A stretch of DNA of 50,847 bases from a virus: positions 1 to 50,847 of IMG/VR virus record IMGVR_UViG_3300029922_001797; one strand, written 5' to 3'. Positions 6,675-13,861 of the stretch are shown here, in pieces. The notes below the pieces were generated by a model. That model did not search any database. It saw only the letters and a program-made list of their open reading frames with translations, and was not told the origin of the DNA. Within the stretch, counting starts at the first letter, position 1; every line of letters begins with the position of its first letter. The position numbers and the translations under genes are program-made.

Positions 6675-7075
6675 TGGTGGACCTGAGAGCATCGAAGCCC
6701 TGTCCGTCGATCATTTCAAAATCAATCTACGAGCGTAGGCCGTTTAAAGTCCGGCTCAGACTTAGGACCATCACGATTAAATGACGGGCTCCACCATCTT
6801 TGTGTGGCAACCCCAAAGCGGGTATAGAAGCAAGCCAAACTCACCACTTGGATCGGCAGGTGACGCCGTTGTTTCCAGAATTATTTTACACAGTCACTGG
6901 ATACTGCGACAAACTTCTTATTTCTAAGCTGCTTGTAACTCTTCGTACTCTTCGTACAAAGAATCTTGAGAGTCTAACTCTGCATTTGTTTTTGATCAAT
7001 TTTTAAGGTAGCCGTTGATCAACTACCGCTCGCATAATAATGTCCTAAACCTCCGTCGAAAACCTTTACAGGCCC
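6675..7075 (-). ncRNA. ssrA: Transfer-messenger RNA (tmRNA)
   Basis: A 401-nt minus-strand RNA. 5' GGGCCTG (7069-7075) pairs with CAGGTCC (6679-6685), followed by A and an encoded CCA. The D-domain TTTTCGACGG matches the conserved tmRNA 5' motif. A pseudoknot (GGTAG/CTACC, with loop TTGATCAA pairing to 6992-6999) ends 8 nt before resume codon GCA at 6983. The tag reads AELDSQDSLYEEYEELQAA, stop TAG 6924-6926. The 3' end GGACAGGGCTTCGATGCTCT is the T-arm, with a slightly odd loop. tmRNA rescues stalled ribosomes with SmpB and tags the product for degradation. Phage copies are rare. Confidence 0.92.
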
Positions 7076-7082
7076 AGATTTA

Positions 7083-7111
7083 AGATTGCCACTGATTTGA
7101 GTGGATGTCAA
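7083..7111 (-). promoter_or_regulatory. Putative tmRNA promoter
   Basis: -35 TTGACA (7106-7111), 17-base spacer, -10 CAATCT (7083-7088). Seven bases after the -10 comes the first G of the mature tmRNA, so the RNA may start at its final 5' end. The -35 overlaps the space after the nuclease stop codon. Confidence 0.55.
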
Positions 7112-7115
7112 TGAC

Positions 7116-7877
7116 TTATTTGATTAAATTTAGGACGCTCAATACAATCGGATCAATAGCCATATTTGATCGAACTTTGATCCTAAATATTTTCCACCCA
7201 TTTTCTATGGCCCATTGATCTTTTTCGTCTTCGTATTCTTTAACACATTGATATCCGTGACCTAATCCATCGAATTCGATTAGGATTTTAGTATCAAATA
7301 AGGCAAGATCGTAAATAAAATTCCCCATTCCGAATTCAAACTCGTGCCGTATTTCCTTTATATCTAAAATATTTTTTATTTCCTGATATTTCCAGGCCTC
7401 TCTGAGTTTAAGAGCTTCTTTCGGAGAAATGAGATTGCTTAATGCTTTCTGTTTAAATATTGGATCTACCCTTATTTTTTCTTTCATCGTATCTGACAGC
7501 TTTTTACGACTCTCTTCTGTGTGATCTCTAGAATGGCGCACGTAGAGGCAGTTTTTGGCGCTACAAAATTTATTGTCTCTTTCTTTAAACGATAAGGGAT
7601 TTTTACAGTTTACACAGAATTTAGGATTAGCACAATATATGCGTATTGTTTCAAAAAGCTCTTTTCCTCTACGTTCTTTCATGTATTTGGATATACTACT
7701 GTACCCATTTGCGGCTCGTTTGTTGGCCGCTGCTTGTTTTTGATTTTTTGTTTCTTCGGAAAGTAAGGGATTATCTGGATATTTAACAGCGAACTGTTCT
7801 AGAGACATATCGTGCATTTTTAAATGAGAATTTGTCAATTGTTTAAAATTTCTACTACAAATGGGACAACTGATCAT
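7116..7877 (-). CDS. Vsr-like (EDxHD/PD-(D/E)XK) homing endonuclease
   Basis: 253 aa. The N-terminus has a C2H2 finger (C4PIC7...H18LKMH22), then a Lys-rich DNA-binding middle with a second Cys cluster (FCVNCKNPL, FCSAKNC). The C-terminal quarter, GNFIYDLALFDTKILIEFDG..H, then an A..NGW.IFRI ending, resembles the very-short-patch-repair fold used by free-standing phage homing nucleases such as I-Bth0305I. Location directly 5' of the tmRNA fits a mobile nuclease that landed next to an RNA gene. Function inferred from motifs. Confidence 0.75.
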   Translation of the reverse strand: MISCPICSRNFKQLTNSHLKMHDMSLEQFAVKYPDNPLLSEETKNQKQAAANKRAANGYSSISKYMKERRGKELFETIRIYCANPKFCVNCKNPLSFKERDNKFCSAKNCLYVRHSRDHTEESRKKLSDTMKEKIRVDPIFKQKALSNLISPKEALKLREAWKYQEIKNILDIKEIRHEFEFGMGNFIYDLALFDTKILIEFDGLGHGYQCVKEYEDEKDQWAIENGWKIFRIKVRSNMAIDPIVLSVLNLIK

Positions 7878-7885
7878 TTACAAAA

Positions 7886-8227
7886 CTATCCAAGACCCAC
7901 AAAATACATGTGGCACCGGTTTGAACAGAAAGCGTAATTTGACTCAAAAGAAAAATCAGCTTCTTTCCCTTCTTTACCACATTCTGAACAAGAAACGTTA
8001 CCATCAAACTCCACGTATACACCCGAACCATTGGAAGGAAACTGTTTTGCTGTAGGATCTACGATAGTACCGTCTGGTTTGGTACACCACCAATGAGGCT
8101 GCTCTCCCCAAACATGGCAATAATAATGACCACGAACTAAGGTTAAAGTTGGATCTTGGGCACAAAGTTCTTCGGACATTTCTTTACATTTACCACGATA
8201 TTGTAAGTAATCTGATTCTTCGCTCAT
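7886..8227 (-). CDS. Zinc-ribbon protein of unknown function (113 aa)
   Basis: MSEESDYLQYRGKCKEMSE. The middle reads HWWCTKPDGTIVDPTAKQFPS, a stretch I recall from phage proteins of unknown role. The C-terminal CSECG...FCSNRC forms a four-Cys zinc site. Overlaps the preceding gene by 4 bases. Confidence 0.68.
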   Translation of the reverse strand: MSEESDYLQYRGKCKEMSEELCAQDPTLTLVRGHYYCHVWGEQPHWWCTKPDGTIVDPTAKQFPSNGSGVYVEFDGNVSCSECGKEGKEADFSFESNYAFCSNRCHMYFVGLG

Positions 8228-8502
8228 ACTAAACTCCCCTTAAATAATTTACCTTGTTTAAATCTACGATTAATTCTGCGCTTACGTCTTTTGTCTGGTC
8301 TTGCTACTTTACCAGAATCAAGGCACTTCAAAGAACACCAAACCTCGCCATAACCCCAAGGTAAAGAATGATGGCCCCAAGCCTTTGAATATTTGGGCTT
8401 TTTACCGCAGGCCACACATCTATGATACTCTATGAAACTCCCAATATAATTAGGATCGCCAAAAGGAAACCATTTATTTAGGGGTACTGGATATATGCTC
8501 AT
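8224..8502 (-). CDS. Zinc-binding basic protein (92 aa)
   Basis: CVACGKKP (from about residue 29) and WCSLKC (from about residue 55) form a probable zinc knuckle. The C-terminus is very basic (RPDKRRKRRINRRFKQG), suggesting nucleic-acid binding. Coupled to the downstream zinc-ribbon gene by overlap; the two may act together. Confidence 0.65.
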   Translation of the reverse strand: MSIYPVPLNKWFPFGDPNYIGSFIEYHRCVACGKKPKYSKAWGHHSLPWGYGEVWCSLKCLDSGKVARPDKRRKRRINRRFKQGKLFKGSLV

Positions 8503-8541
8503 AATATAATTCCCGGCTTAAGTACAAAATATGTTGTCATT

Positions 8542-8784
8542 TTATTTCCTTTTATTCTCTAGCCAATCACGGAAACGGTTGGCAGCATCTGGACAAAGGC
8601 CATTCATTTCTTCATAACAAGAAAACTTTTCTGGAGCCTTTACGTATTTTTCACATACATGGATTGACGCCTGATAGCAACCACTTGCGTAACTCATTTC
8701 TGACATCTTCATGCGCCTTGTACGATCTGGATCTGCAGTAGAGCAAGAAGTAATAATTATAAAAAGTAAAAATATCCTAGTCAT
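8542..8784 (-). CDS. Small secreted lipoprotein (80 aa)
   Basis: Hydrophobic signal MTRIFLLFIIITSC with lipobox ITSC (Cys14). The mature part of about 66 residues has four more Cys (GCYQASIHVCEKY, FSCYEE, LCPDA). Predicted to be lipid-anchored in the host envelope. Phage lipoproteins can block superinfection, but that role here is conjecture. Confidence 0.65.
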   Translation of the reverse strand: MTRIFLLFIIITSCSTADPDRTRRMKMSEMSYASGCYQASIHVCEKYVKAPEKFSCYEEMNGLCPDAANRFRDWLENKRK

Positions 8785-9010
8785 AATATTGAAAAATCTT
8801 AAATTGAGTCTGTTCGTTCTCTATAGAAGTCTCTAGTATTTTTGCATGAGAAATTAAAACAGCACCATTAATATCAACTATAGCGACAGTTCTACCGACA
8901 ACGTTCATTGCGTTAATAACTTCAGGTAATACAAACCAATCCTTGACTAGGGCTGTTACTGGGCCAATTGACTCACGCGTGTCATGAAAATATATGCCGT
9001 ACTTATTCAT
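8777..9010 (-). CDS. Unknown small protein (77 aa)
   Basis: MNKYGIYFHDTRESIGPVTA. Alternating hydrophobic segments suggest a small alpha/beta fold. Overlaps neighbours on both sides by a few bases. No motif. Confidence 0.6.
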   Translation of the reverse strand: MNKYGIYFHDTRESIGPVTALVKDWFVLPEVINAMNVVGRTVAIVDINGAVLISHAKILETSIENEQTQFKIFQYYD

Positions 9011-9180
9011 TTCAATTTCCTTGCAAGACCCAAAAGTCTGTCGCGATAATCCACGTCTGTTTCGAGTTGCGTATGTTCAGCCCTGGCAAAATCAGATTGC
9101 AGCCACATGCCCAATATGTACCCTAACCAATCAAGTTGGGGTCCGTAGGCGAGTTGAATGGCATATTCCAGAGCGCTCAT
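9007..9180 (-). CDS. Small unknown protein (57 aa)
   Basis: ATG at 9180, AAGGAA ribosome-binding site; MSALEYAIQLAYGPQLDWLGY. Its TGA overlaps the ATG of the 77-aa gene (ATGA), the arrangement common in this array. Fills what would otherwise be a gap between coupled genes. Function unknown. Confidence 0.65.
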   Translation of the reverse strand: MSALEYAIQLAYGPQLDWLGYILGMWLQSDFARAEHTQLETDVDYRDRLLGLARKLK

Positions 9181-9181
9181 G

Positions 9182-9562
9182 TTATTCCTTAGTAAGTTTT
9201 ATGACTAAACGACGAAGATGCTTGACCTGTTTTTCCAAAGAATCAATACGCTCATCAATAGTTTTTGGTCTAGGATATACTACGGGTTCACATAAAGGCC
9301 CAGATAATGCAGGGGTCGATTGACCTTCTCCAGCGCCTCCTGGCAGATAAGTATATCCATTGGATTTACCATACATAAAATCTTTGAAATCGCTTTCAAG
9401 CATCATCTTTTTGCCTTGAACATCTGAGCAAAGTACATACGTGTGCTTTCTGTCTTTTAGTCTATAGGCATTATATTTAGGCGGATAACTGGTCAAAGTA
9501 AGGCTCGTGTCCGCAACATATTCTTCGTCATCTTTTTCAAAGACTGGATATTTATTAAACAT
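9182..9562 (-). CDS. Unknown protein with C-terminal coiled coil (126 aa)
   Basis: ATG at 9562 (MFNKYPVFEKDDEEY) with GAGGAG upstream; a longer in-frame start would overlap the next gene by 86 bases and lacks a site. C-terminal heptads (DERIDSLEKQVKHLRRLVIKL) predict oligomerisation. Function unknown. Confidence 0.65.
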   Translation of the reverse strand: MFNKYPVFEKDDEEYVADTSLTLTSYPPKYNAYRLKDRKHTYVLCSDVQGKKMMLESDFKDFMYGKSNGYTYLPGGAGEGQSTPALSGPLCEPVVYPRPKTIDERIDSLEKQVKHLRRLVIKLTKE

Positions 9563-9827
9563 CTTGTTTCTCCTCTGGCCAATACTTATGAGCCACAAAG
9601 TCCGCTTGATCAATAGCTCTAGTCGCAAGATAAGACCCAATACTAACTTGGAGTGTTCCTGGACCTTTTAATCTCTGAATAAGTTCAATACTATCTCTAA
9701 ATTCTTCTACCATAACAGATACGCGATTTAAAAATTCTACGTCCATATAAATAAAGCCGGTACCTGCAGCATAATCAGGTTTATTTGCCATACAAATAAT
9801 ATCGCGTAATTCTTGATAGGTTGACAT
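9555..9827 (-). CDS. Unknown small protein (90 aa)
   Basis: MSTYQELRDIICMANKPDY; predicted helical with a conserved-looking FVAHKYWPEEK end. Shares 1- and 8-base overlaps with neighbours. No function recognised. Confidence 0.6.
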   Translation of the reverse strand: MSTYQELRDIICMANKPDYAAGTGFIYMDVEFLNRVSVMVEEFRDSIELIQRLKGPGTLQVSIGSYLATRAIDQADFVAHKYWPEEKQDV

Positions 9828-10030
9828 TAAATTTTCCCTTGGCGCACCATTTCGTAAACATGTACAAGTTCTCGAAGTAAGGGACTAAGTTGTAAATCAT
9901 CACTGTAATTCAAAAGCATGAGTCTTAGATTTCCTTCTGGAATAGATAAAAATACTTTCTGTTCGTCACACACGTTTGATTCATAAAAATCATGTCCTAA
10001 AATACCTTCTTCAGTGTCTAAACTTTTCAT
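9827..10030 (-). CDS. Unknown small protein (67 aa)
   Basis: MKSLDTEEGILGHDFYESN, acidic at the start and helical at the end. Starts inside the stop of the 101-aa gene (4-base overlap) and ends on the next start. Function unknown. Confidence 0.58.
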   Translation of the reverse strand: MKSLDTEEGILGHDFYESNVCDEQKVFLSIPEGNLRLMLLNYSDDLQLSPLLRELVHVYEMVRQGKI

Positions 10031-10332
10031 GCTTTGTCCTCTTTCAATTTTTCTAGTTGATAAACGCCACCTTCTGTTTGGAAGGTAACGCCTGTGGTGG
10101 AACTATCTAAAATAGCAACAACTGGACTAGTACGAATATATGTAGGGTCAGAAAATCCAGGCCTATCTCTAGCGCTATTGTCTACGAGTACCATTACAGC
10201 GTAATCGTCTCTTTCAAGTGTAGTAAAGGATCCCTTAACGGACTCTCCAACGCCAACCATTGATGCCCGGAGACTTTTAATCTTGGTAAGTTGATACTTA
10301 TCTTTTGGGGATAATTGCTTAAATACTTTCAC
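10027..10332 (-). CDS. Unknown beta-rich protein (101 aa)
   Basis: MKVFKQLSPKDKYQLTKIK. The middle (AVMVLVDNSARDRPGFSDP then SPVVAILDSSTTGVTF) is beta-rich with Ser/Thr, and could be a small binding domain. No family recognised. Ends in the Lys-rich KLKEDKA. Confidence 0.6.
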   Translation of the reverse strand: MKVFKQLSPKDKYQLTKIKSLRASMVGVGESVKGSFTTLERDDYAVMVLVDNSARDRPGFSDPTYIRTSPVVAILDSSTTGVTFQTEGGVYQLEKLKEDKA

Positions 10333-10341
10333 GATCGTCCA

Positions 10342-10551
10342 TTATGGCTTCTGAGCAATATGATTTTGTAATTCATGCATTGTATCTACATATACAGCCG
10401 CATATCCGCGAGCCAACATAGACTCAGCCCATTTTTGAATCGCTGCATGGTTCTCTTCTTTTGAAAATTCAAGCACAATGCATTTACCAACAGCTTTACC
10501 GTTGGCTTTTTCTACTGTATATTTTTGCTTAAGACCGTCTTGCTTATTCAT
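10342..10551 (-). CDS. Unknown small phage protein (69 aa)
   Basis: MNKQDGLKQKYTVEKANGK...CIVLEFSKEENHAA. The pattern 'KY.V.K.nGk...k.iVLe......A..A...YA' is one I recall from many tailed phages, where it is uncharacterised. Ribosome-binding site AAGGAGACAA precedes the ATG. Confidence 0.6.
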   Translation of the reverse strand: MNKQDGLKQKYTVEKANGKAVGKCIVLEFSKEENHAAIQKWAESMLARGYAAVYVDTMHELQNHIAQKP

Positions 10552-10559
10552 TTGTCTCC

Positions 10560-10895
10560 TTAAAGAACCGTATTTTGATATGCTTGGGTTACAGCGCGGC
10601 TAAGACGGCTTGTAGTCGTATTATCAGTTTTTTCGTTACCGAATGTGCGGCCTACCGCTTGGGCAACCTGAAGAGCTGTTACTGGAGTTTTGTTGGTAAG
10701 CAGGTATCCGCCACCCGGACCACGAACAGAGGTGACAATCCCGGCTGTACGGAGATTGCGCATTACTTGTTCGAGAAAATTGGTTGTTGTTCCAACTTTA
10801 ACCGCCAAGTCTTGTGTACGAACAGGTTCTGTTCCAAGAGTTTTAAGTGATTCTACTGCTTTGATTCCTAGTTCTAGTTTCTTATTCAATTTCAT
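10560..10895 (-). CDS. Rrf2-family winged-helix regulator lacking the cluster cysteines
   Basis: 111 aa. Residues ~10-66 match the Rrf2 fold (IscR, NsrR, CymR relatives): AVESLKTLG, then VRTQDLAVKVG, FLEQVMRNLRTAGIVTSVRGPGGGYLL, where the RGPGGGY wing is diagnostic. The three C-terminal Cys that hold a [2Fe-2S] cluster in IscR/NsrR are absent, so it probably does not sense redox. The C-terminus ends soon after the dimerisation region. A phage-encoded DNA-binding regulator of its own or host genes is likely. Confidence 0.8.
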   Translation of the reverse strand: MKLNKKLELGIKAVESLKTLGTEPVRTQDLAVKVGTTTNFLEQVMRNLRTAGIVTSVRGPGGGYLLTNKTPVTALQVAQAVGRTFGNEKTDNTTTSRLSRAVTQAYQNTVL

Positions 10896-10926
10896 ATTTC
10901 TTCCTTCTTTGTTTAGCGAACCTTAT

Positions 10927-11184
10927 TTATGATACTGGTTGGTCGTTTGGTTCAAAACGATCCATTTCATCTTTAATTGTTTGTAGAGCAAATATTAACT
11001 GCTCAACAGATTTTTTGTCATGAAAACGTAAATTAAATTTGTTGTGAAATTCAACATCTATCGGTGATTTAACTTCAAGAATCTCAATACAAGGTATTCC
11101 GTAATAATCAGGATTTACAGAAATATTAGTCCTAATTTCACTACAGTTAATTGTGTAAGTTGTACTTGTGGATTTAAACATCAT
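10927..11184 (-). CDS. Unknown small protein, near-leaderless (85 aa)
   Basis: MMFKSTSTTYTINCSEIRT; beta-rich first half and a helical end. Its own promoter TTGTAT-17-TAAAAT ends 6 bases before the ATG, so the mRNA would start at the start codon. Function unknown. Confidence 0.55.
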   Translation of the reverse strand: MMFKSTSTTYTINCSEIRTNISVNPDYYGIPCIEILEVKSPIDVEFHNKFNLRFHDKKSVEQLIFALQTIKDEMDRFEPNDQPVS

Positions 11185-11190
11185 ATTATT

Positions 11191-11219
11191 ATTTTACACC
11201 ATTTTTGTCAGGAATACAA
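11191..11219 (-). promoter_or_regulatory. Sigma70-like promoter, leaderless spacing
   Basis: -35 TTGTAT (11214-11219), 17-base spacer, -10 TAAAAT (11191-11196) on the minus strand. The ATG at 11184 lies 6 bases downstream of the -10. Confidence 0.5.
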
Positions 11220-11226
11220 CAATTAT

Positions 11227-11460
11227 TTATTGTTTGTCCGATTCTTGCATACGACCTAAATCTTGAAGTAGGAGATAGTGATTTGTCTCTAAGGCCCCAT
11301 CAATTAGGTCCTGTACGGGTTTATCGGACATAAGCCTAATTGCATCCAAGAAATCTACAAGTCTCTTTTCGCGTTCAAAAGTCCTAATAGCTCTATATTC
11401 CATACCCTTAATAAGTTCCAATACAGCATCATCTGAAAAATTTTTACCGCGAATATTCAT
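11227..11460 (-). CDS. Unknown helical protein (77 aa)
   Basis: MNIRGKNFSDDAVLELIKGM, nearly all helical and charged. Overlaps the 60-aa gene by 4 bases. No family recognised. Confidence 0.6.
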   Translation of the reverse strand: MNIRGKNFSDDAVLELIKGMEYRAIRTFEREKRLVDFLDAIRLMSDKPVQDLIDGALETNHYLLLQDLGRMQESDKQ

Positions 11461-11639
11461 TTTGTGTCCTTTTCCTTATTCCATACTAACTTTAGGCTTT
11501 CTACTGGAAGCCTCGTTCCTTGTTTAAGGCCTGTTTCTTTCGCATCTTTCGCCAATTCACTTAGACATTGTTGGATAGTCTTCCTTGGTCCCAGAATATA
11601 AATAAAGAAAGTCTTTATGCGACTAAATAGAGTCTTCAT
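11457..11639 (-). CDS. Small basic amphipathic protein (60 aa)
   Basis: MKTLFSRIKTFFIYILGPRK has an aromatic/aliphatic N-terminal helix that may associate with membrane; the rest is charged. Starts on the stop of the 201-aa gene. Function unknown. Confidence 0.55.
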   Translation of the reverse strand: MKTLFSRIKTFFIYILGPRKTIQQCLSELAKDAKETGLKQGTRLPVESLKLVWNKEKDTK

Positions 11640-12244
11640 TAGGCCTTTTTCTTGGGTAATGAATAGCGATATGGATCTCCGCTCTTACCACTACCGGTTC
11701 TAGATATCTTATTGTTTTTTACGAGTTTTTTAAGAAGAGGAAGAAATCGATCTCGCCTAACTTGACTTGCTTTTTGGAATCTATACGCTGTAAGACCCGA
11801 AGGAACCCATTTAAGGATCTCAAGCATTGATTTGGCATTTTCAGTAGCTATTTTTTTCTTGGTCTTCTTCTTTTTAGACTTACCCCATTTAAAGCCTTTT
11901 TGGGGATACGCAAGAAGGCTGCCATCTGATCCAATTTCAAGGCGAGGTGTTACATTAGGAAATTCATATATAAGGTCGCCCATACCGCCGCATCCATACC
12001 CACCTCTAGGATCTCCGGGGTGTGTACTATTAGAGGAGTCGGTATTTGAATTTCCAGCAACTCCTACAGAATCTGGGCCACTAATTGAATCTCCAGATCC
12101 TCCGTTACCAACGGAATAGCAATATGGCTTTTCGGGAATATCTAGGCATTCCGTAATAATAAGACCGTGTTGTGGCGATATATATCTAGGTTTAGGCCTA
12201 AAAAAACCAAGTAAACTATCAACTAACTTCAATAAACTTTTCAT
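11639..12244 (-). CDS. Unknown protein with basic linker and winged-helix-like end (201 aa)
   Basis: Residues 1-20 are an amphipathic helix. Residues ~45-90 are Gly/Ser/Asn-rich. A lysine run (KSKKKKTKKK) precedes a C-terminal domain of about 65 residues (WVPSGLTAYRFQKAS...LLKKLVKNNKISRTGSG) that reads like a helix-turn-helix domain. Both N-terminal hydrophobicity and the similarity to the start of the 60-aa gene suggest a duplicated N-terminal anchor. Function unknown; possible DNA-binding protein. Confidence 0.6.
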   Translation of the reverse strand: MKSLLKLVDSLLGFFRPKPRYISPQHGLIITECLDIPEKPYCYSVGNGGSGDSISGPDSVGVAGNSNTDSSNSTHPGDPRGGYGCGGMGDLIYEFPNVTPRLEIGSDGSLLAYPQKGFKWGKSKKKKTKKKIATENAKSMLEILKWVPSGLTAYRFQKASQVRRDRFLPLLKKLVKNNKISRTGSGKSGDPYRYSLPKKKA

Positions 12245-12268
12245 TCGTATTCCCTTTCAAAGAAATCA

Positions 12269-12955
12269 TTAGAGCTTTTTACTAAATCTATCCATTTTCA
12301 TTTCTTTCCACAGGGCAAGAAAATCGCGTCTCGCTTTGGCTCGATACGCTCTCCACATTCTCTGCTTCATGTGGGCGGAAGGAAGGGTAAGAGCGTTAGA
12401 GGGCAAAAGGGAAGTCCTCACCAGGCGGAAGCCGATGTAGAAGTAGCGAAGGCCAGCGTCGCCGTTGCTGCGCTGGGCGGAACGCAAGAACAGCGGATCG
12501 CCGTACCAACTGCCCCCGCGAAGCACGCGGTACGAACTATCCTTGAACCATAAATCTTGGCACCATTCCCAAACATTTCCATGCATATCGTAAAGGCCGA
12601 ATTTATTAGGCTTCTTTAAGCCTACCGAATGGACTTTATTGCCTGAATTTGTGTAGAACCATGCATAATCTTCTAATTCTTTTTCGTCATTGCCGAAGCA
12701 GAAATCGGTTGTACTGCCTGCTCTGCAGGCATATTCCCATTCTTCTTCAGTAGGGAGTCGGTAGGTATATTTTCCTTTTTTGGAGTTCACTTTACTTAGG
12801 AATTCCTGAACATCGTTCCAGGAGACTTGTTCGACTGGATTTTTATTGCCTTTAAAGTAAGATGGATTATTTCCCATTACTTTTTGCCATTCAACTTGGG
12901 TGCATTGATAGACAGACATTTCAAAATCTTTACCGGGTATTTTAACGAATTTCAT
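12269..12955 (-). CDS. FGE/C-type-lectin-fold protein, probable DGR target
   Basis: 228 aa. VKIPGKDFEMSVYQCTQVEW, NPVEQVSWNDVQEFL, YRLPTEEEWEYACR and LYDMHGNVWEW are the formylglycine-generating-enzyme/sulfatase-modifying (SUMF1) fold. The catalytic Cys pair of true FGE is absent. Near the C-terminus RVLRGGSW...IGFRLVR frames a GC-rich stretch whose exposed residues sit at NNC/NNT codons. This is the pattern left by adenine-directed mutagenesis of AAC/AAT template codons in diversity-generating retroelements. Probably a ligand-binding protein rather than an enzyme. The ~45-residue tail after the variable region is basic. Confidence 0.85.
   Translation of the reverse strand: MKFVKIPGKDFEMSVYQCTQVEWQKVMGNNPSYFKGNKNPVEQVSWNDVQEFLSKVNSKKGKYTYRLPTEEEWEYACRAGSTTDFCFGNDEKELEDYAWFYTNSGNKVHSVGLKKPNKFGLYDMHGNVWEWCQDLWFKDSSYRVLRGGSWYGDPLFLRSAQRSNGDAGLRYFYIGFRLVRTSLLPSNALTLPSAHMKQRMWRAYRAKARRDFLALWKEMKMDRFSKKL
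12417..12531 (-). other. Putative DGR variable region (VR)
   Basis: Spans RVLRGGSW to GFRLVR, clearly more GC-rich than the rest of the gene. The putative variable codons read TAC, GGC, GAT, TTC, AGC, AAC, GGC, GAC, GGC, CTT, TAC, TTC, TAC: each is reachable from AAC or AAT by changing only adenines. No template repeat or reverse transcriptase was seen in this window. Confidence 0.65.
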
Positions 12956-12969
12956 ATAATAGAAGTTCC

Positions 12970-13164
12970 TTATTTATCGAATTTATTTTTGCAATAATTC
13001 TTAAGGCTATCTTCATCTACGGCCTTAATGTCTAGATCCTTATAAAGCTCTCGAAAGATCTGGCGACACGCTTCGCGTTTACCATCTAACCTTAACTGTT
13101 GGGCGCACAACACATTAACTCCCAAGAACATGGCCGCCGTCAAAACTAATATAACGATCCTCAT
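12970..13164 (-). CDS. Small secreted protein (64 aa)
   Basis: First gene of the leftward array. Signal peptide MRIVILVLTAAMFLGVNVLCA, likely cleaved after Ala22; no lipobox in the right place. The mature 40 residues contain two Cys (EACRQ, NYCKN) that may form a disulfide. Strong AAAGGAG site; promoter at 13184-13212. Being first in the operon, it is probably made early and exported. Confidence 0.65.
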   Translation of the reverse strand: MRIVILVLTAAMFLGVNVLCAQQLRLDGKREACRQIFRELYKDLDIKAVDEDSLKNYCKNKFDK

Positions 13165-13183
13165 ATTTAATTCTCCTTTGTAC

Positions 13184-13212
13184 AGTATATAACAAATTAG
13201 GATTTATGTCAA
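13184..13212 (-). promoter_or_regulatory. Strong leftward sigma70-like promoter
   Basis: -35 TTGACA (13207-13212), 17-base spacer, -10 TATACT (13184-13189), minus strand. Near-consensus. Drives the leftward array from 13164. Divergent from the rightward promoter 47 bases away, an arrangement typical of an early control region. Confidence 0.8.
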
Positions 13213-13258
13213 GTATTTTTATTTGATAGTTTTAGTCTTTTTTTGTATCAAAAAATAC

Positions 13259-13287
13259 TTGCTTTTATCATACAAATAGAGTATACT
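13259..13287 (+). promoter_or_regulatory. Rightward sigma70-like promoter, leaderless spacing
   Basis: -35 TTGCTT (13259-13264), 17-base spacer, -10 TATACT (13282-13287). ATG 13296 is 8 bases downstream, so the predicted start site is at most one or two bases before the codon. Very similar to the promoter at 37493. Confidence 0.7.
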
Positions 13288-13295
13288 TTAAGAGT

Positions 13296-13490
13296 ATGGT
13301 AAAAAGAGTTTTAAAGTCATTCGGTGTTACTTGTCTATTATTTTCGGGTGCGATTGCGCTTTTTCTTATTGGTATACTATTCCGTATTCTTGGTGAGGTT
13401 TTTGGATATCATAATGGAGAATCGATAGCGGCTTTATTTTTAGTGGTATTTATGGTATCGTATTTGTTTGTATGGGGAAATGAACAATGA
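13296..13490 (+). CDS. Small two-helix membrane protein (64 aa)
   Basis: MVKRVLKSFGVTCLLFSGAI with two hydrophobic segments (about residues 9-30 and 42-60). First gene of the rightward operon, probably leaderless. No Shine-Dalgarno is visible. Function unknown; an early inner-membrane protein is plausible. Confidence 0.6.
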   Translation: MVKRVLKSFGVTCLLFSGAIALFLIGILFRILGEVFGYHNGESIAALFLVVFMVSYLFVWGNEQ

Positions 13491-13861
13491 ATCACGAGAA
13501 AAAAGAACAACCTAAGTATGAAATTGTTGGTAAGTGCCAAGATGGAGTTACTAGAAACATCTTTAAGGACGACAAAACATATGTTAGAAAATCAATGGCC
13601 GAAAGAATGTGTTTGGAGATGCAAGAAATTGTAGATGAAGAGCTTTTTGTACGGGAGGTTATTTGTAACGACCCAAAATTGCTTAACAACGAATTCTTCC
13701 TAAAGATCGTTCGTGACTGGAAACATTCCTGGATGAACCAACGACAAAATGATGAAGCAGATTTTCAGAATTATTACAATAGAGCTTTTGGGATTGATTC
13801 TAATATGATGCATTCATTGGCTAATAGATTGTCGGATGCAGTTAATGGAGATGACAAATGA
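13487..13861 (+). CDS. Unknown protein (124 aa)
   Basis: MNHEKKEQPKYEIVGKCQDG; mostly helical, C-terminal half Asn/Asp-rich (NYYNRAFGIDSNMMHSLANRL). Overlaps both neighbours by 4 bases (ATGA). No family recognised. Confidence 0.62.
   Translation: MNHEKKEQPKYEIVGKCQDGVTRNIFKDDKTYVRKSMAERMCLEMQEIVDEELFVREVICNDPKLLNNEFFLKIVRDWKHSWMNQRQNDEADFQNYYNRAFGIDSNMMHSLANRLSDAVNGDDK

Noticed and set aside
8994-9323. Plus-strand open frame across 8994-9323
   Set aside because: It lies opposite coupled minus genes, including the 57-aa gene at 9007-9180 with its own site.
12371-12553. Plus-strand open frame across the FGE gene's variable region
   Set aside because: A shadow created by the GC-rich variable region; no ribosome-binding site and no partner.
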